Positions 43,878 through 52,434 of a stretch of 64,000 nt of DNA are shown piece by piece. Within the stretch, counting starts at the first letter, position 1, and each line of letters begins with the position of its first letter. The position numbers were made by a program, and so were the translations under genes. Source of the stretch: an uncultured bacterium (GTDB lineage: Bacteria > Actinomycetota > Coriobacteriia > Coriobacteriales > Coriobacteriaceae); assembly GCA_905214525.1 (NCBI GenBank), contig CAJMMN010000012.1:1-64000 (forward strand), in the 5' to 3' direction. Below the pieces are notes generated by a model that was not told where the DNA came from, made no database searches, and saw only the letters and a list, made by a program, of their open reading frames with translations.

Positions 43878-44945
43878 ATGCGCGACAAGCTCGAAAAGAT
43901 CATTAAGGCCTACGAGGAGCTCGAGAAGAAGCTATCTGACCCGGCCGTCGCCTCCGATATCAAGGAGTTCACGCGTCTCAACAAGGAGTACGCGCACCAG
44001 TCCGACCTCATTGCCGCCTCGCGCGAGTACATCGGCGCGCTCGATGACATCGAGGCTGCCAAGGAAATGCTGCACGATACCACCGATGCCGATGAGAAGG
44101 AGATGCTCCAGATGGACATCTCCGAAAACGAGGCCAAGCTCCCCCAGCTCGAGGAAGACATCAAGTACATGCTCATTCCGAGCGACCCCAACGACGACAA
44201 GAACACCATCGTCGAGATCCGCTCCGCCGCCGGTGGCGACGAGGCGGCCATCTTCGCCGGCGACCTGTACAAGATGTATCAGCGCTTTTGCGAGTCGCGC
44301 GGCTGGAAGACTACCGTGCTCGATTCCAGCCCCAGCGAGGCCGGCGGCTTTAAGTCCATTGAGTTCAAGGTCGAGGGCGACCGCGTCTACTCCGTTATGA
44401 AGTACGAGTCCGGCGTGCACCGTGTCCAGCGCGTCCCTAAGACCGAGTCCCAGGGCCGCATCCAGACTTCAACGGCTACCGTCGCCGTGCTTCCCGAGGC
44501 CGAGGAAATCGACGTCCAGATCAACCAGTCAGACCTGCGCATCGACACCTACTGCGCCTCCGGCCCTGGCGGTCAGTGCGTTAACACCACCTACTCCGCC
44601 GTGCGCATCACCCACCTGCCCACCAACACCGTGGTGCAGTCGCAGGAGCAACGTTCCCAGATCCAGAACCGCGAGGTCTGCATGCAGATGCTGCGTGCCC
44701 GTCTGTACGAGATGGAACTCGAGAAGCAGCAGGCCGAGCTCGGTGCTGAGCGCCAAAGCCAGATCGGCCACGGTAACCGTTCCGAGAAGATCCGTACTTA
44801 CAACCAGCCCCAGGACCGCGTGACCGATCACCGTATCGGCTTCAACTCTACCTACAACGGCGTCCTTCTGGGCGATCAGCTCGGTACCGTCATCGAGGCG
44901 CTCGCCGCCGCCGAGCGAGCCGAGAAGCTGGCACAGGCAGTCTAA
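43878..44945 (+). CDS. prfA: Peptide chain release factor 1
   Basis: A 355-residue class I release factor that reads UAG and UAA and triggers peptide release. The GGQ motif is at residues 231-233 (SGPGGQCVN) and the stop-codon recognition tripeptide is PKT (residues 187-189) in HRVQRVPKTESQGR, the RF1 form rather than the SPF of RF2. Length is normal. AAGGAG precedes the ATG. The next gene, prmC, encodes the enzyme that methylates the GGQ glutamine, but about 590 bases with structured element copy 2 lie between them. Confidence 0.97.
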   Translation: MRDKLEKIIKAYEELEKKLSDPAVASDIKEFTRLNKEYAHQSDLIAASREYIGALDDIEAAKEMLHDTTDADEKEMLQMDISENEAKLPQLEEDIKYMLIPSDPNDDKNTIVEIRSAAGGDEAAIFAGDLYKMYQRFCESRGWKTTVLDSSPSEAGGFKSIEFKVEGDRVYSVMKYESGVHRVQRVPKTESQGRIQTSTATVAVLPEAEEIDVQINQSDLRIDTYCASGPGGQCVNTTYSAVRITHLPTNTVVQSQEQRSQIQNREVCMQMLRARLYEMELEKQQAELGAERQSQIGHGNRSEKIRTYNQPQDRVTDHRIGFNSTYNGVLLGDQLGTVIEALAAAERAEKLAQAV

Positions 44946-45120
44946 GTTCCGCCGTTCTACCGAACGGCGGACCAGCCGACGCTGCGCGCCGTCCAGAGCG
45001 ACAATTTGTCATTCAAAAGGCAAGGCATGACCAGAAGGTCTATGCCTTGCCTTTTTCATGCCAACTTGTTCGCTCTGGACGTCGCTCGCTGACATTGCCA
45101 AAACATCGGCGTTTCCTTGG
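44946..45120 (+). ncRNA. Structured repeat element, copy 2 (candidate RNA)
   Basis: Hairpin 1: 44949-44957 with 44962-44970. Closing stem: 44986-45001 with 45070-45085. Hairpin 2: 45019-45051, identical to copy 1. Conserved tail TTGCCAAAACATCGGCG follows. It starts right after the prfA stop. Confidence 0.6.
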
Positions 45121-45534
45121 TTGTCAAATGATTCGTAGGGAGTCATTGGTGACATTGCCTTGATATTTTATTCAGTCGGCTGTGATGTCATTTGAGCTGC
45201 TTACCTGCTTAAGGTAATTGACGGCATAAGTCCGCTATCGAAAATATTGCTCAAAATATCGTTCAAGAAGTCGCGGAGCGATTTTTGATGGGTCGTGCGT
45301 CAAGCGATGTGGCAAGTTCTTGGTTAGATATTGGTCAGTTTTGGGGCAACCTTGCCAAAAACTTGACGGATGCAGATTTAGACGTCGACGAATGAACACT
45401 TCGGGCAGGCTCCAAGCAAAAATCTGGGCTGATTCTCGATAATCGCCTTCAATCGTCCCTTGCCAAACACTTGCCTCGCTTACAATCTGCTCCGACATTC
45501 GCGCGCCGCCCGGCGCTTAAGAGGGGAGGGCCCC
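45121..45534. other. AT-richer intergenic region before prmC
   Basis: No supported gene. An 87-codon minus-strand frame (45235-45498) has no recognisable features and overlaps the prmC promoter. The only repeated word seen is CTTGCCAAA followed by ACTTG, around 45350 and 45458. Confidence 0.5.
45460..45486 (+). promoter_or_regulatory. Possible prmC promoter
   Basis: TTGCCA (45460-45465) and TACAAT (45481-45486) with 15-base spacing, about 49 bases before the start codon. Spacing is shorter than ideal. Confidence 0.4.
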
Positions 45535-46785
45535 ATGGCAAACGAGATCTGGACCATCAAGCGTTGTCTTGAGTGGACCAAGGAGTACCTGGCCGAGCGC
45601 GGTGAGGAGCATCCCCGTCTTTCTGCCGAGTGGCTGCTGTGCGCGGCCACGGGTTTGGCGCGTATCGACTTGTATATGCGCATGGACGAGACGCTTAGCG
45701 CGGCCCAGCTCGAGACCATGCACGCGGCCGTCGTTCGTCGCGCCAAAGGCGAGCCGCTACAGTACATCACCGGTAGCACGCAGTTTCGCATGATCGACGT
45801 CGCGTGCGCCCCCGGCGTGCTCATCCCGCGCCCCGAGACCGAGATGCTCGTCGAGGAAGTCCTCAATTATCTGGATACCGAGGTGCTGAGCCCCGAGGCT
45901 GCTGCCCGCCAGCGCGTGGAGCTGCCCTGGAACGATGAGGTCGAGCAGGCCCGCAAAGCCGAGGCGGCGCTGGCCGACGAACGCGCGACCGCCGAGCGCC
46001 GTGCCGCCAACCTGACGGCCGCCGATGAGGCTGCGCTGGGTGGCGACGTGCTCGGCAGCCGCGCCTATGCCGAGGAGCTTGCCGATCGCGAGGCCGAGGA
46101 AGCCGCCGCGCAGGCAGCGGAAGCCGAGACTGCGGAAGCCGCTGAGCCCGAGCTCGACGAATACGGCATCGCCATCGAGGGTGCCGATCAGGAGACGGCT
46201 TCAGCTCAGGATGCCGCTGCGCCTGCCCCAGCCGAGTCCCGCACTGCCCGCGTTCTCGAGGTCGGCTGCGGCACGGGCTGCATCTCGCTCTCCCTTGCCT
46301 GGGAGCGCCGCGGCCACGTCACCTGCACTGCTACCGATATCGAGCCGCGCGCCATCGACCTTGCTACCAAAAACCGCGATGCGCTTGGTCTCACGTCCGA
46401 CGACGTCGCCTTTAGCCTCACCAACCTGGTGAGTTCCATTCCCCACGACGAGTGGGGCACCTTCGACGTGCTCGTCTCCAACCCGCCTTACATCCCGACC
46501 GACGTTATGCGCTCGCTGCCGCACGAGGTCAAGGACTTCGAGCCCGATCTGGCGCTCGAGGGCGGTGCCGACGGCCTCGATATCTTCCGCCGCCTGCTCA
46601 ACGCGGCGCCCTACATGTTGCGCGCCGGCGGCCTCTTTGCCTGCGAGCTCTACGAGGGCGCGCTCGACGCCGCGGCCGAGCTCTGTCGTCAAGCAGGCCT
46701 TTCGGACGTGCGTATCGTCCACGACCTCACCGATCGCCCCCGCATTGTCCGAGCCATCGTCACCGAGCCCAAGCAACGCCAGTAA
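45535..46785 (+). CDS. prmC: Release-factor glutamine N5-methyltransferase with large insertion
   Basis: A 416-residue relative of PrmC/HemK, which methylates the GGQ glutamine of RF1 and RF2 using S-adenosylmethionine. The helical N-terminal domain (residues 1-110, with LQYITGSTQF and PGVLIPRPETEMLVEEVL) and the methyltransferase domain (LEVGCGTGCISLSLA from residue 241, NPPY at 316-319) are intact. Between them is an extra segment of about 120 residues (115-236), rich in Ala and Glu and of low complexity; normal enzymes are near 280 residues. ATG 45535 follows GGGGAGG. It follows prfA as in many bacteria. Confidence 0.93.
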   Translation: MANEIWTIKRCLEWTKEYLAERGEEHPRLSAEWLLCAATGLARIDLYMRMDETLSAAQLETMHAAVVRRAKGEPLQYITGSTQFRMIDVACAPGVLIPRPETEMLVEEVLNYLDTEVLSPEAAARQRVELPWNDEVEQARKAEAALADERATAERRAANLTAADEAALGGDVLGSRAYAEELADREAEEAAAQAAEAETAEAAEPELDEYGIAIEGADQETASAQDAAAPAPAESRTARVLEVGCGTGCISLSLAWERRGHVTCTATDIEPRAIDLATKNRDALGLTSDDVAFSLTNLVSSIPHDEWGTFDVLVSNPPYIPTDVMRSLPHEVKDFEPDLALEGGADGLDIFRRLLNAAPYMLRAGGLFACELYEGALDAAAELCRQAGLSDVRIVHDLTDRPRIVRAIVTEPKQRQ

Positions 46786-46808
46786 TATTTATTAACTGGT
46801 TAGCAAAA

Positions 46809-46828
46809 ATTATAAAGTAGTTTATAAT
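46809..46828 (+). promoter_or_regulatory. hicAB operator overlapping the -10 box
   Basis: ATTATAAA GTAG TTTATAAT is a perfect palindrome. Its right arm contains TATAAT (46823-46828), 25 bases before the hicA start. HicB-type antitoxins repress their own operon, so this is the likely binding site. Confidence 0.65.
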
Positions 46829-46853
46829 TAGGACGGCTGAAAGAGGTCGGCCC

Positions 46854-47039
46854 ATGCAACCTCCTACCTTTCGGGAAATCATTGCCCTACTCAAGCACGA
46901 TGGATTCGTGAAGGTCGCGCAAGTCGGTAGTCATGCTAAGTATGTTTCTGGTGACCGCGTTGTCACCGTGAACGGCTCTGGTGGTGATCGACCAAAGAAG
47001 GGCACGTGGGCAAGTATTCGTCGCCAAGCTGGATGGTAG
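46854..47039 (+). CDS. hicA: HicA-family mRNA interferase toxin
   Basis: A 61-residue toxin with the double-stranded-RNA-binding-like HicA fold: FREIIALLKHDGFVKVAQVGSHAKYVSGDRVVTV, with the catalytic-type His in GSHAKY, and the closing KGTWASIRRQAGW typical of the family. It would cleave mRNA when free of HicB. AGAGG precedes the ATG. The antitoxin gene follows 11 bases later. The region is AT-richer than its surroundings, suggesting later arrival between prmC and tsaC. Confidence 0.88.
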   Translation: MQPPTFREIIALLKHDGFVKVAQVGSHAKYVSGDRVVTVNGSGGDRPKKGTWASIRRQAGW

Positions 47040-47050
47040 TTGGAGGCAAA

Positions 47051-47497
47051 ATGAGGCAGCGATTTACCTATGACTGCGTTCTCATAAAAGAAGACGATGG
47101 TTACTGCGCTAGCTTCCCGCAGATTCCCGGCGCCTTTGCCGATGGCGATACGCGCGAAGAAGCGATTGCCCATGCCACCGAGGCACTGATGGCGTTTTTG
47201 GCCGACGACCTCAACAACGGTTTGACTCCGGCAGGGTACGAACGCTCGGCCGAGGTCGTGGCCCTTTCAGTCGAAATCGACCACGAGGACGCTCGGGAAG
47301 CGGCGTGCCGAACATTTAAAGACGCAGCGCTGGACCTCAAAGTCTCCGCTCCGCGGATTACCGCGCTGGTCAAAGCCGGAAAGCTCGATGTTGAACTCGT
47401 CGACGGCCGTCGGATGATAACGATAGACAGCATCGAGCGTTACGCCGCCCAAGAACGTCACGCCGGCAGGCCAAAGAAGTTCGTCGCAGTCCAATAA
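47051..47497 (+). CDS. hicB: HicB-family antitoxin
   Basis: A 148-residue antitoxin. Residues 1 to about 75 form the HicB partial RNase-H-like fold (YDCVLIKEDDGYCASFPQIPGAFADGDTREEAIAHATEAL). The C-terminal part (LKVSAPRITALVKAGKLDVELVDGRRMITIDSIERYA) looks like a helix-turn-helix of the excisionase/MerR type, suited to the palindrome upstream of hicA. GGAGG precedes ATG 47051; an earlier in-frame codon overlapping hicA is less likely. Confidence 0.87.
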   Translation: MRQRFTYDCVLIKEDDGYCASFPQIPGAFADGDTREEAIAHATEALMAFLADDLNNGLTPAGYERSAEVVALSVEIDHEDAREAACRTFKDAALDLKVSAPRITALVKAGKLDVELVDGRRMITIDSIERYAAQERHAGRPKKFVAVQ

Positions 47498-47631
47498 CCC
47501 CCTCACTTTCACCGACTACTAGAGCCGCTCACCAAACCAACATGCGCTCTGGGCAAATAGGTTGAACGTTTCGTGCGAGAATGCCCCACAGTAAACAAAC
47601 TTGCACCAGAGCGTAAGGGGCTGGCATACAC

Positions 47632-48375
47632 ATGCAGACGGTCTATCGGGTATACGAGGGAACGCGCGAGCCGCATCGGCTTGCCGTCGAGCGCACGGCC
47701 GAGGTGCTCGGCCGCGGCGGCCTGGCTTTGATCCCGACCGAGACCGTCTACGGTGTCGCCGTGGCAGTCAACGCCTTCTCGGACGCCGTGCCCCAAGATA
47801 CAAGCGAATTCCCATCGTGGCCGCGCGATCCGCAGGCTGCCGTCAATGGCGCCGCAGTTCCTGCGCTCGGCACCGGCTATCGCCGTATCTTCACTCTCAA
47901 GCAACGTGAACTCACGCAAACCGTCGCTTGGCTGGTCGATGGCGTCGAAGCACTCGACCGCTATGGCGTGGATATCCCGGAAGATGCCCGCATACTCGCG
48001 CGACGATGCTGGCCGGGAGCCCTGACTATCGTGGTCAAGGCAGCTCCCTGCGTGCCGACCTTTATGCGCGCTGCCGACGACACGGTGGCACTTCGCGCTT
48101 CGGCCTCGCCCGTGGTGCAGGCGCTCATTCGCGCCTGTGGCAGCCCCCTTGCCTGCACCAGCGCCAACACGCATGGCGCGCCCGCGCCGGCAAGTTTTAT
48201 CACGGTGGAGGGTCGCATCCTGGAGGGGGTCGATGTTGCCGTCGACGCCGGTGAGACCCCGTGTCGCGACGCCTCGACCATCGTGTCGTTTCAGCACGGC
48301 GAGCTCCAGATCCTGCGCCAAGGCGCACTTCCCGCATCAGAGATCGAACGGGTCCTGTCCGACCCGATGCAATAG
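47632..48375 (+). CDS. tsaC: L-threonylcarbamoyladenylate synthase (Sua5/YrdC/TsaC family)
   Basis: A 247-residue enzyme that makes threonylcarbamoyl-AMP from threonine, bicarbonate and ATP for the t6A modification of tRNA. Motifs are GGLALIPTETVYGVA near the N-terminus, RRIFTLKQRE (KxR), RRCWPGALTIVVKA and PLACTSANTHG (SxN). No Sua5 C-terminal domain is present. A stretch of about 40 residues after VYGVAVAVNAF (SDAVPQDTSEFPSWPRDPQAAVNG) is longer than usual. Genes of this family often follow prmC in actinobacteria; here hicAB has come between. Confidence 0.9.
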   Translation: MQTVYRVYEGTREPHRLAVERTAEVLGRGGLALIPTETVYGVAVAVNAFSDAVPQDTSEFPSWPRDPQAAVNGAAVPALGTGYRRIFTLKQRELTQTVAWLVDGVEALDRYGVDIPEDARILARRCWPGALTIVVKAAPCVPTFMRAADDTVALRASASPVVQALIRACGSPLACTSANTHGAPAPASFITVEGRILEGVDVAVDAGETPCRDASTIVSFQHGELQILRQGALPASEIERVLSDPMQ

Positions 48376-48388
48376 AAAGGTTTAAGCG

Positions 48389-49930
48389 ATGTCGTTGAAT
48401 CTGGGCAGCCTGGGCATGGAAGATGCCTCGTTTGACTTTGGCGGTTCCTACATCATGGCGCTCGACTGCGGCACCACCTCGGTACTTGCGACCATCGTCG
48501 ACGAGTACGGATGCATCGTCGCGCAGGCACGTCGCAGCGTCAAAACCAGCTTCCCGCGCCCTGGCTGGGTGGAGCAAGACCCCATGGCGGTGCTTGCCAG
48601 CCAGATCGCGGTCATGATGGAGGTCCAGTTTAAGAGCGGCATCCATTCTGACCGCATTGCCGCCATCGGTATCTCCAACCAGCGCGAGACCACGGTGGTG
48701 TGGGACCGCATAAGCGGCCAACCCATCTATAACGCCATCGTGTGGCAATGCCGTCGCACCGCACCTCTGATCGACGAGCTGGTCGAGCAGGGCGCAGAAG
48801 AGCTGGTGCGCTCCCGCACGGGGCTTACGCTCGACCCGTATTTCTCGGCCTCCAAGGTGCAGTGGATTCTCGATAACGTCGACGGTGCGCGTGAGAGCGC
48901 GGCGGCGGGTGACCTCATGTTCGGCACCATCGACACCTGGCTCATCTACAACCTCACCGGCGGTCAGGTCTTTGCCACCGACTACACCAATGCCAGCCGC
49001 ACCGCACTCTTTAATATCCATACGCTCGATTGGGACGACGATCTGCTGGCGCTTTTCGACGTCCCGCGTTCCATGATGCCCGAGGTTCGTTGGAGTTCGG
49101 GCGACTACGGTCGCGTCGCGAGCGACATCATGACCAACATGCCACCCATCATGGGCGTGGCGGGCGATCAGCAGGCGTCGCTGTTCGGCCACTGCTGCTT
49201 CCGTCCCGGCCAGACCAAAAACACCTATGGCACGGGTTGCTTTATGCTCATGAATACCGGCGACGAGATCGTCGAATCCAAGAACGGTCTGGTCTCCACG
49301 ATCGGTATCGCCGCTGACGGCAAGATCAGCTATGCGCTCGAGGGTTCTATCTTTGCCGCAGGCTCCACCATGAACTGGCTGCGCAACAACATGGGCATCA
49401 TCTCGAGCGTGAGCGAGTCCGCGCAACTCGCCGCTTCGATCAACGACAACGAGGGCTGCTACTTCGTCCCCGCCTTCGCAGGCCTGGGCGCTCCCTGGTG
49501 GGACCCGCATGCTCGCGGTATCGTGTGCGGCCTGACCGGTGCCTCGAGTCGCGCGACCATTGTGCGTGCGGCCTGCGAGTCCATGGCCTATCAGAGTTAT
49601 GACGTGCTGCGTGCCATGGAGCAGGACGTGGGGCTTTCGATTGAGCGCCTGTCCGTCGATGGCGGTGCCTCGCGCAACGAGTTCATCATGCAATTCCAGG
49701 CCGATCTGCTGGATATCCCCGTGCTGCAGTGCGAGACGGTGGAGACCACGGCGATCGGCGCCGCGTACTTGGCGGGCCTTGCCGTCGGCTACTGGGAGGA
49801 TTTGGAGGAGCTGGAGCAAAACGCTCAGATCGTCAAAATCTTCCATCCTCATATGTCCGCCGAGCGCCGTGAGAGCAACCTCGCTGGTTGGCGTGATGCC
49901 GTCAAGCGTTCGCTCAGCACCGTTCAGTAG
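48389..49930 (+). CDS. glpK: Glycerol kinase
   Basis: A 513-residue FGGY-family kinase that phosphorylates glycerol to sn-glycerol 3-phosphate. The N-terminal phosphate loop is LDCGTTSV, the substrate region reads GISNQRETTVVWDRISGQPIYNAIVWQCRRTA, and the second domain has GVAGDQQASLFGHCC and LSVDGGASRNEFIMQFQADLL, all close to GlpK. The N-terminus is about 20 residues longer than E. coli GlpK. It starts 13 bases after tsaC, so the two may be co-transcribed. No glycerol facilitator is nearby. Confidence 0.93.
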   Translation: MSLNLGSLGMEDASFDFGGSYIMALDCGTTSVLATIVDEYGCIVAQARRSVKTSFPRPGWVEQDPMAVLASQIAVMMEVQFKSGIHSDRIAAIGISNQRETTVVWDRISGQPIYNAIVWQCRRTAPLIDELVEQGAEELVRSRTGLTLDPYFSASKVQWILDNVDGARESAAAGDLMFGTIDTWLIYNLTGGQVFATDYTNASRTALFNIHTLDWDDDLLALFDVPRSMMPEVRWSSGDYGRVASDIMTNMPPIMGVAGDQQASLFGHCCFRPGQTKNTYGTGCFMLMNTGDEIVESKNGLVSTIGIAADGKISYALEGSIFAAGSTMNWLRNNMGIISSVSESAQLAASINDNEGCYFVPAFAGLGAPWWDPHARGIVCGLTGASSRATIVRAACESMAYQSYDVLRAMEQDVGLSIERLSVDGGASRNEFIMQFQADLLDIPVLQCETVETTAIGAAYLAGLAVGYWEDLEELEQNAQIVKIFHPHMSAERRESNLAGWRDAVKRSLSTVQ

Positions 49931-49976
49931 GGTTGCGACGGGGCACTCGATACAACAAACCGTTAAACTTATGCAC

Positions 49977-50005
49977 GGCGCGCGGCAACAACGTCGCCGT
50001 GCGCC
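49977..50005 (+). other. Hairpin in the upp leader
   Basis: GGCGCGCGGC and GCCGTGCGCC pair with one G-U. No T run follows. It could be an attenuation stem for upp or the end of the glpK message. Confidence 0.35.
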
Positions 50006-50052
50006 TTGTCAGCAAGGCCATCTTCCGGCCGCAACGAAAGGGGCTTCAACCC

Positions 50053-50700
50053 ATGACCGTCACCTACGATACGTCCCGTGTGACCCTTGTCGATCACCCA
50101 CTCGTCCAGCACAAGCTGTCGATCTTGCGCGACAAGAGCACCGGCACCAATCAGTTCCGCCAGCTCGTGCGCGAGCTTGCGCTTTTTGACGGCTACGAGG
50201 CCATGCGCGACCTGCCCATGGAGGACGTCGAGGTCGAGACCCCCATCACCACCGCCACGTTTAAGCAGCTCGCCGGCAAGAAGCTCGCCATCGTGCCCAT
50301 CCTGCGTGCGGGCCTTGGCATGGTCGACGGCATCCTCGACCTGGTGCCCTCCGCTCGCGTGGGCCACATCGGCATGGAGCGCGACGAGGTCACCCACGAG
50401 CCGCACGAGTATTACTGCAAGATGCCCAAGGATATCGACCAGCGCATCTGCCTGGTCGTCGACCCCATGCTCGCCACGGGCGGTTCGGCCGAGATGGCCA
50501 TTAGCTACCTGCGCGAGCGCGGTGTCAAGGACATCCGCATGCTGTGCATCGTCGCGGCCCCCGAGGGCCTCAAGTCGCTGACTGAGAAGGACCCTGATGT
50601 GCATATCTATACCTGCGCCATCGACGACCATCTCAACGAGGCTGCCTACATCGTTCCCGGCCTGGGCGACGCCGGCGACCGCATCTACGGCACGCTCTAG
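50053..50700 (+). CDS. upp: Uracil phosphoribosyltransferase
   Basis: A 215-residue enzyme that salvages uracil with PRPP to give UMP. The PRPP loop LVVDPMLATGGSAEMAI and the uracil-binding end YIVPGLGDAGDRIYGTL are typical, as is PILRAGLGMVDG. ATG 50053 is preceded by AAAGGGG; the 40 in-frame codons upstream overlap a hairpin and are not conserved. upp just before the ATP synthase operon is a common order in Gram-positive bacteria. Confidence 0.96.
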   Translation: MTVTYDTSRVTLVDHPLVQHKLSILRDKSTGTNQFRQLVRELALFDGYEAMRDLPMEDVEVETPITTATFKQLAGKKLAIVPILRAGLGMVDGILDLVPSARVGHIGMERDEVTHEPHEYYCKMPKDIDQRICLVVDPMLATGGSAEMAISYLRERGVKDIRMLCIVAAPEGLKSLTEKDPDVHIYTCAIDDHLNEAAYIVPGLGDAGDRIYGTL

Positions 50701-50742
50701 TCGCTGGGCTAAGACGGCCGCGGCTGCAAATACGAAGAAACG

Positions 50743-50777
50743 GTGCGCGCGGACGAACAAAAGGCGACCGCGCGCAC
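50743..50777 (+). terminator. Hairpin after upp
   Basis: GTGCGCGCGG (50743-50752) and its complement (50768-50777), followed by TCCTGTTAA. Weak T tract. Confidence 0.45.
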
Positions 50778-50892
50778 TCCTGTTAACGGACGTTTTGCCC
50801 TGCAGGGTTCGAGAAAAACGTATTACCGTACCTGCGGCATAAAGAAGGTCTTAAGAAAACGAACAGGTGCGTATTAACCGATGCTTTTTCGG

Positions 50893-50920
50893 TTGTACTT
50901 TAGCGATTGGCTCGTACAAT
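50893..50920 (+). promoter_or_regulatory. Promoter of the ATP synthase operon
   Basis: TTGTAC (50893-50898), 16-base spacer, TACAAT (50915-50920). This rules out the TTG at 50907 as the start of the first gene, since it lies inside the promoter. Confidence 0.65.
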
Positions 50921-50981
50921 AGTCACCAATGTTTGGCGGGAACTGTTCTGTGAAGCGTTAAAAAGGAAAGTGAGGACGCCA

Positions 50982-51293
50982 GTGTTTCAGATAGCCGATC
51001 TGCTCGCTATCGTTGCAGGCGCCATCGCGGGCGCGGTCGCCTTCCTTCCCTTTGTCTTTACGCTCAAGCCGGTTCTTGACGATAAACAGAATGCGGACAT
51101 GCTCAAGGGTATGGTGAGTCTGGCGGTCTCGGCGATCGCCCTGCTCGTCTTTACCTTGGTTGTGTTTGTGTTGTTCGGAGAGGCATTTCGCATGTTCCTC
51201 CTGGGCGAGGCGATCGGCTTCGTGGCCTTTATGGCCGCCTGCACGGTTCGCGTCGCCAAGGCGCTGCGAGATCCTCATGAGGTCGAAAGGTAA
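50982..51293 (+). CDS. Small membrane protein, likely ATP synthase subunit I (AtpI-like)
   Basis: About 103 residues with three to four hydrophobic segments (IADLLAIVAGAIAGAVAFLPFVF, MVSLAVSAIALLVFTLVVFVLF, AIGFVAFMAACTV). First gene of the atp operon, the usual place of atpI, whose product helps assemble the c-ring. Sequence likeness to AtpI is low, so the role rests mainly on position. The GTG start at 50982 is chosen for the GAGG six bases before it. Confidence 0.65.
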   Translation: MFQIADLLAIVAGAIAGAVAFLPFVFTLKPVLDDKQNADMLKGMVSLAVSAIALLVFTLVVFVLFGEAFRMFLLGEAIGFVAFMAACTVRVAKALRDPHEVER

Positions 51294-51296
51294 GTC

Positions 51297-52100
51297 GTGG
51301 AAATTTTTGAAAAGCTGCCTGATGAGATTAATCATCTGGTCAGCGAGTTCAGCTCCACCCCTGTCGTGGGCGATCTGAGCTGCGGCATCACGCAGTACTC
51401 GTTTTGGCTGATCGTCTCCACGATCGTGCTCCTGATCGTCCTGGCCGTGTTCAAGAAGAAGCAGACCCTGGTTCCCAAGGGCTTCTTCGTCAACGGTTTC
51501 GAGTACATCATCGAGTACGTCGAGAACGATATCGGCAAGGGCGTCGTGGGTGAGAACTGGAAGAAGCACTTCCCGTTCCTGTGCTCGCTTTTCCTGTTCA
51601 TCCTGATCAACAACATGATCGGCCTGATCCCGGGAATGAAGCCCGGCACCGGCGCAATCGGCTCCACCGCCGCGCTCGCTATCTTCGCCTTCGTGTACTT
51701 CATCTACTACGGATGCAAGGCTCACGGCGTGATCGGCTACATCAAGAGCCTCGCCCCGCAGGGCGTGAGCTTCCCGATGAACGTGCTCGTGTGGGTCGTC
51801 GAGCTTTTCTCGACCTTCCTGCGCCTCATCACGCTCGCCGTCCGTCTGTTCTGCAACATGTTCGCAGGACACGTGGTCATGGGCTCGTTCGCCATCATGG
51901 CGAGCATGTTCATGCAGCCGCTGCTTCAGCAGGTTTCCGCGGCCCATGCCGTCGGCGCCCTGCCTTCGCTAGCCTGGCTTGCCATCCTCATCCTGATCTA
52001 TGCGATCGAGCTTGTGGTCGGCGCCATCCAGGCTTACGTCTTCACGGTCCTTACCGCCGTGTATGTCTCCGAGGCAGAGGAGGTCGCGGAGGAGGAGTAG
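51297..52100 (+). CDS. atpB: F-type ATP synthase subunit a
   Basis: A 267-residue membrane subunit of Fo forming the proton half-channels beside the c-ring. The essential Arg is in LRLITLAVRLFCNMFAGHVVMG, and LIYAIELVVGAIQAYVFTVLTAVYVSEA is the conserved end. It starts with GTG three bases after the previous stop. AtpB-E-F-H-A-G-D-C is in canonical order. Confidence 0.96.
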   Translation: MEIFEKLPDEINHLVSEFSSTPVVGDLSCGITQYSFWLIVSTIVLLIVLAVFKKKQTLVPKGFFVNGFEYIIEYVENDIGKGVVGENWKKHFPFLCSLFLFILINNMIGLIPGMKPGTGAIGSTAALAIFAFVYFIYYGCKAHGVIGYIKSLAPQGVSFPMNVLVWVVELFSTFLRLITLAVRLFCNMFAGHVVMGSFAIMASMFMQPLLQQVSAAHAVGALPSLAWLAILILIYAIELVVGAIQAYVFTVLTAVYVSEAEEVAEEE

Positions 52101-52224
52101 TCTTCCGTTCGCGCCTTAAAGGTAAGGTAATTCGTTAAACCGCCGGTGCCCGTACCCATGGAGCCCGGCAGTTATAAAAAGGTTATCCTGCGTGAAATAA
52201 GACACGCACGACAAAGGAGGAATC

Positions 52225-52419
52225 GTGGGAGTTATCGGTTACGGTCTCGGTGTTATCGGCGCTGGTCTTGCTATCGGCCTGTCTGCTCTGGGTGCTACGG
52301 GTGCTATGGCCCGTCAGCCTGAGGTCCAGGGCCGCGTGTTCACCGTCTTCATCATGGGCTCCGCCTTCGGCGAGGCTCTGGCTCTGATCGGCTTCGTTGT
52401 CGCGCTGATCGTTAAATAG
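52225..52419 (+). CDS. atpE: F-type ATP synthase subunit c
   Basis: A 64-residue hairpin of two helices with the ion-binding Glu in helix 2 (MGSAFGEALALIGFVVALIV) and the polar loop ARQPE. The Gln and Ser/Thr ligands of sodium-type rings are not evident, which fits proton coupling. It is short even for this subunit. GTG start with a strong AAAGGAGG site, in line with high expression of the c subunit. Confidence 0.96.
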   Translation: MGVIGYGLGVIGAGLAIGLSALGATGAMARQPEVQGRVFTVFIMGSAFGEALALIGFVVALIVK

Positions 52420-52434
52420 CACGGAGCGTCAAGT

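Noticed and set aside
45235..45498. 87-codon minus-strand frame upstream of prmC
   Set aside because: No ribosome site or recognisable domain, and it covers the likely prmC promoter; kept only as gene-free region.
50907..50981. Extended TTG start for the first atp-operon gene
   Set aside because: The codon lies between the -35 and -10 boxes, so it cannot be in the transcript from that promoter.
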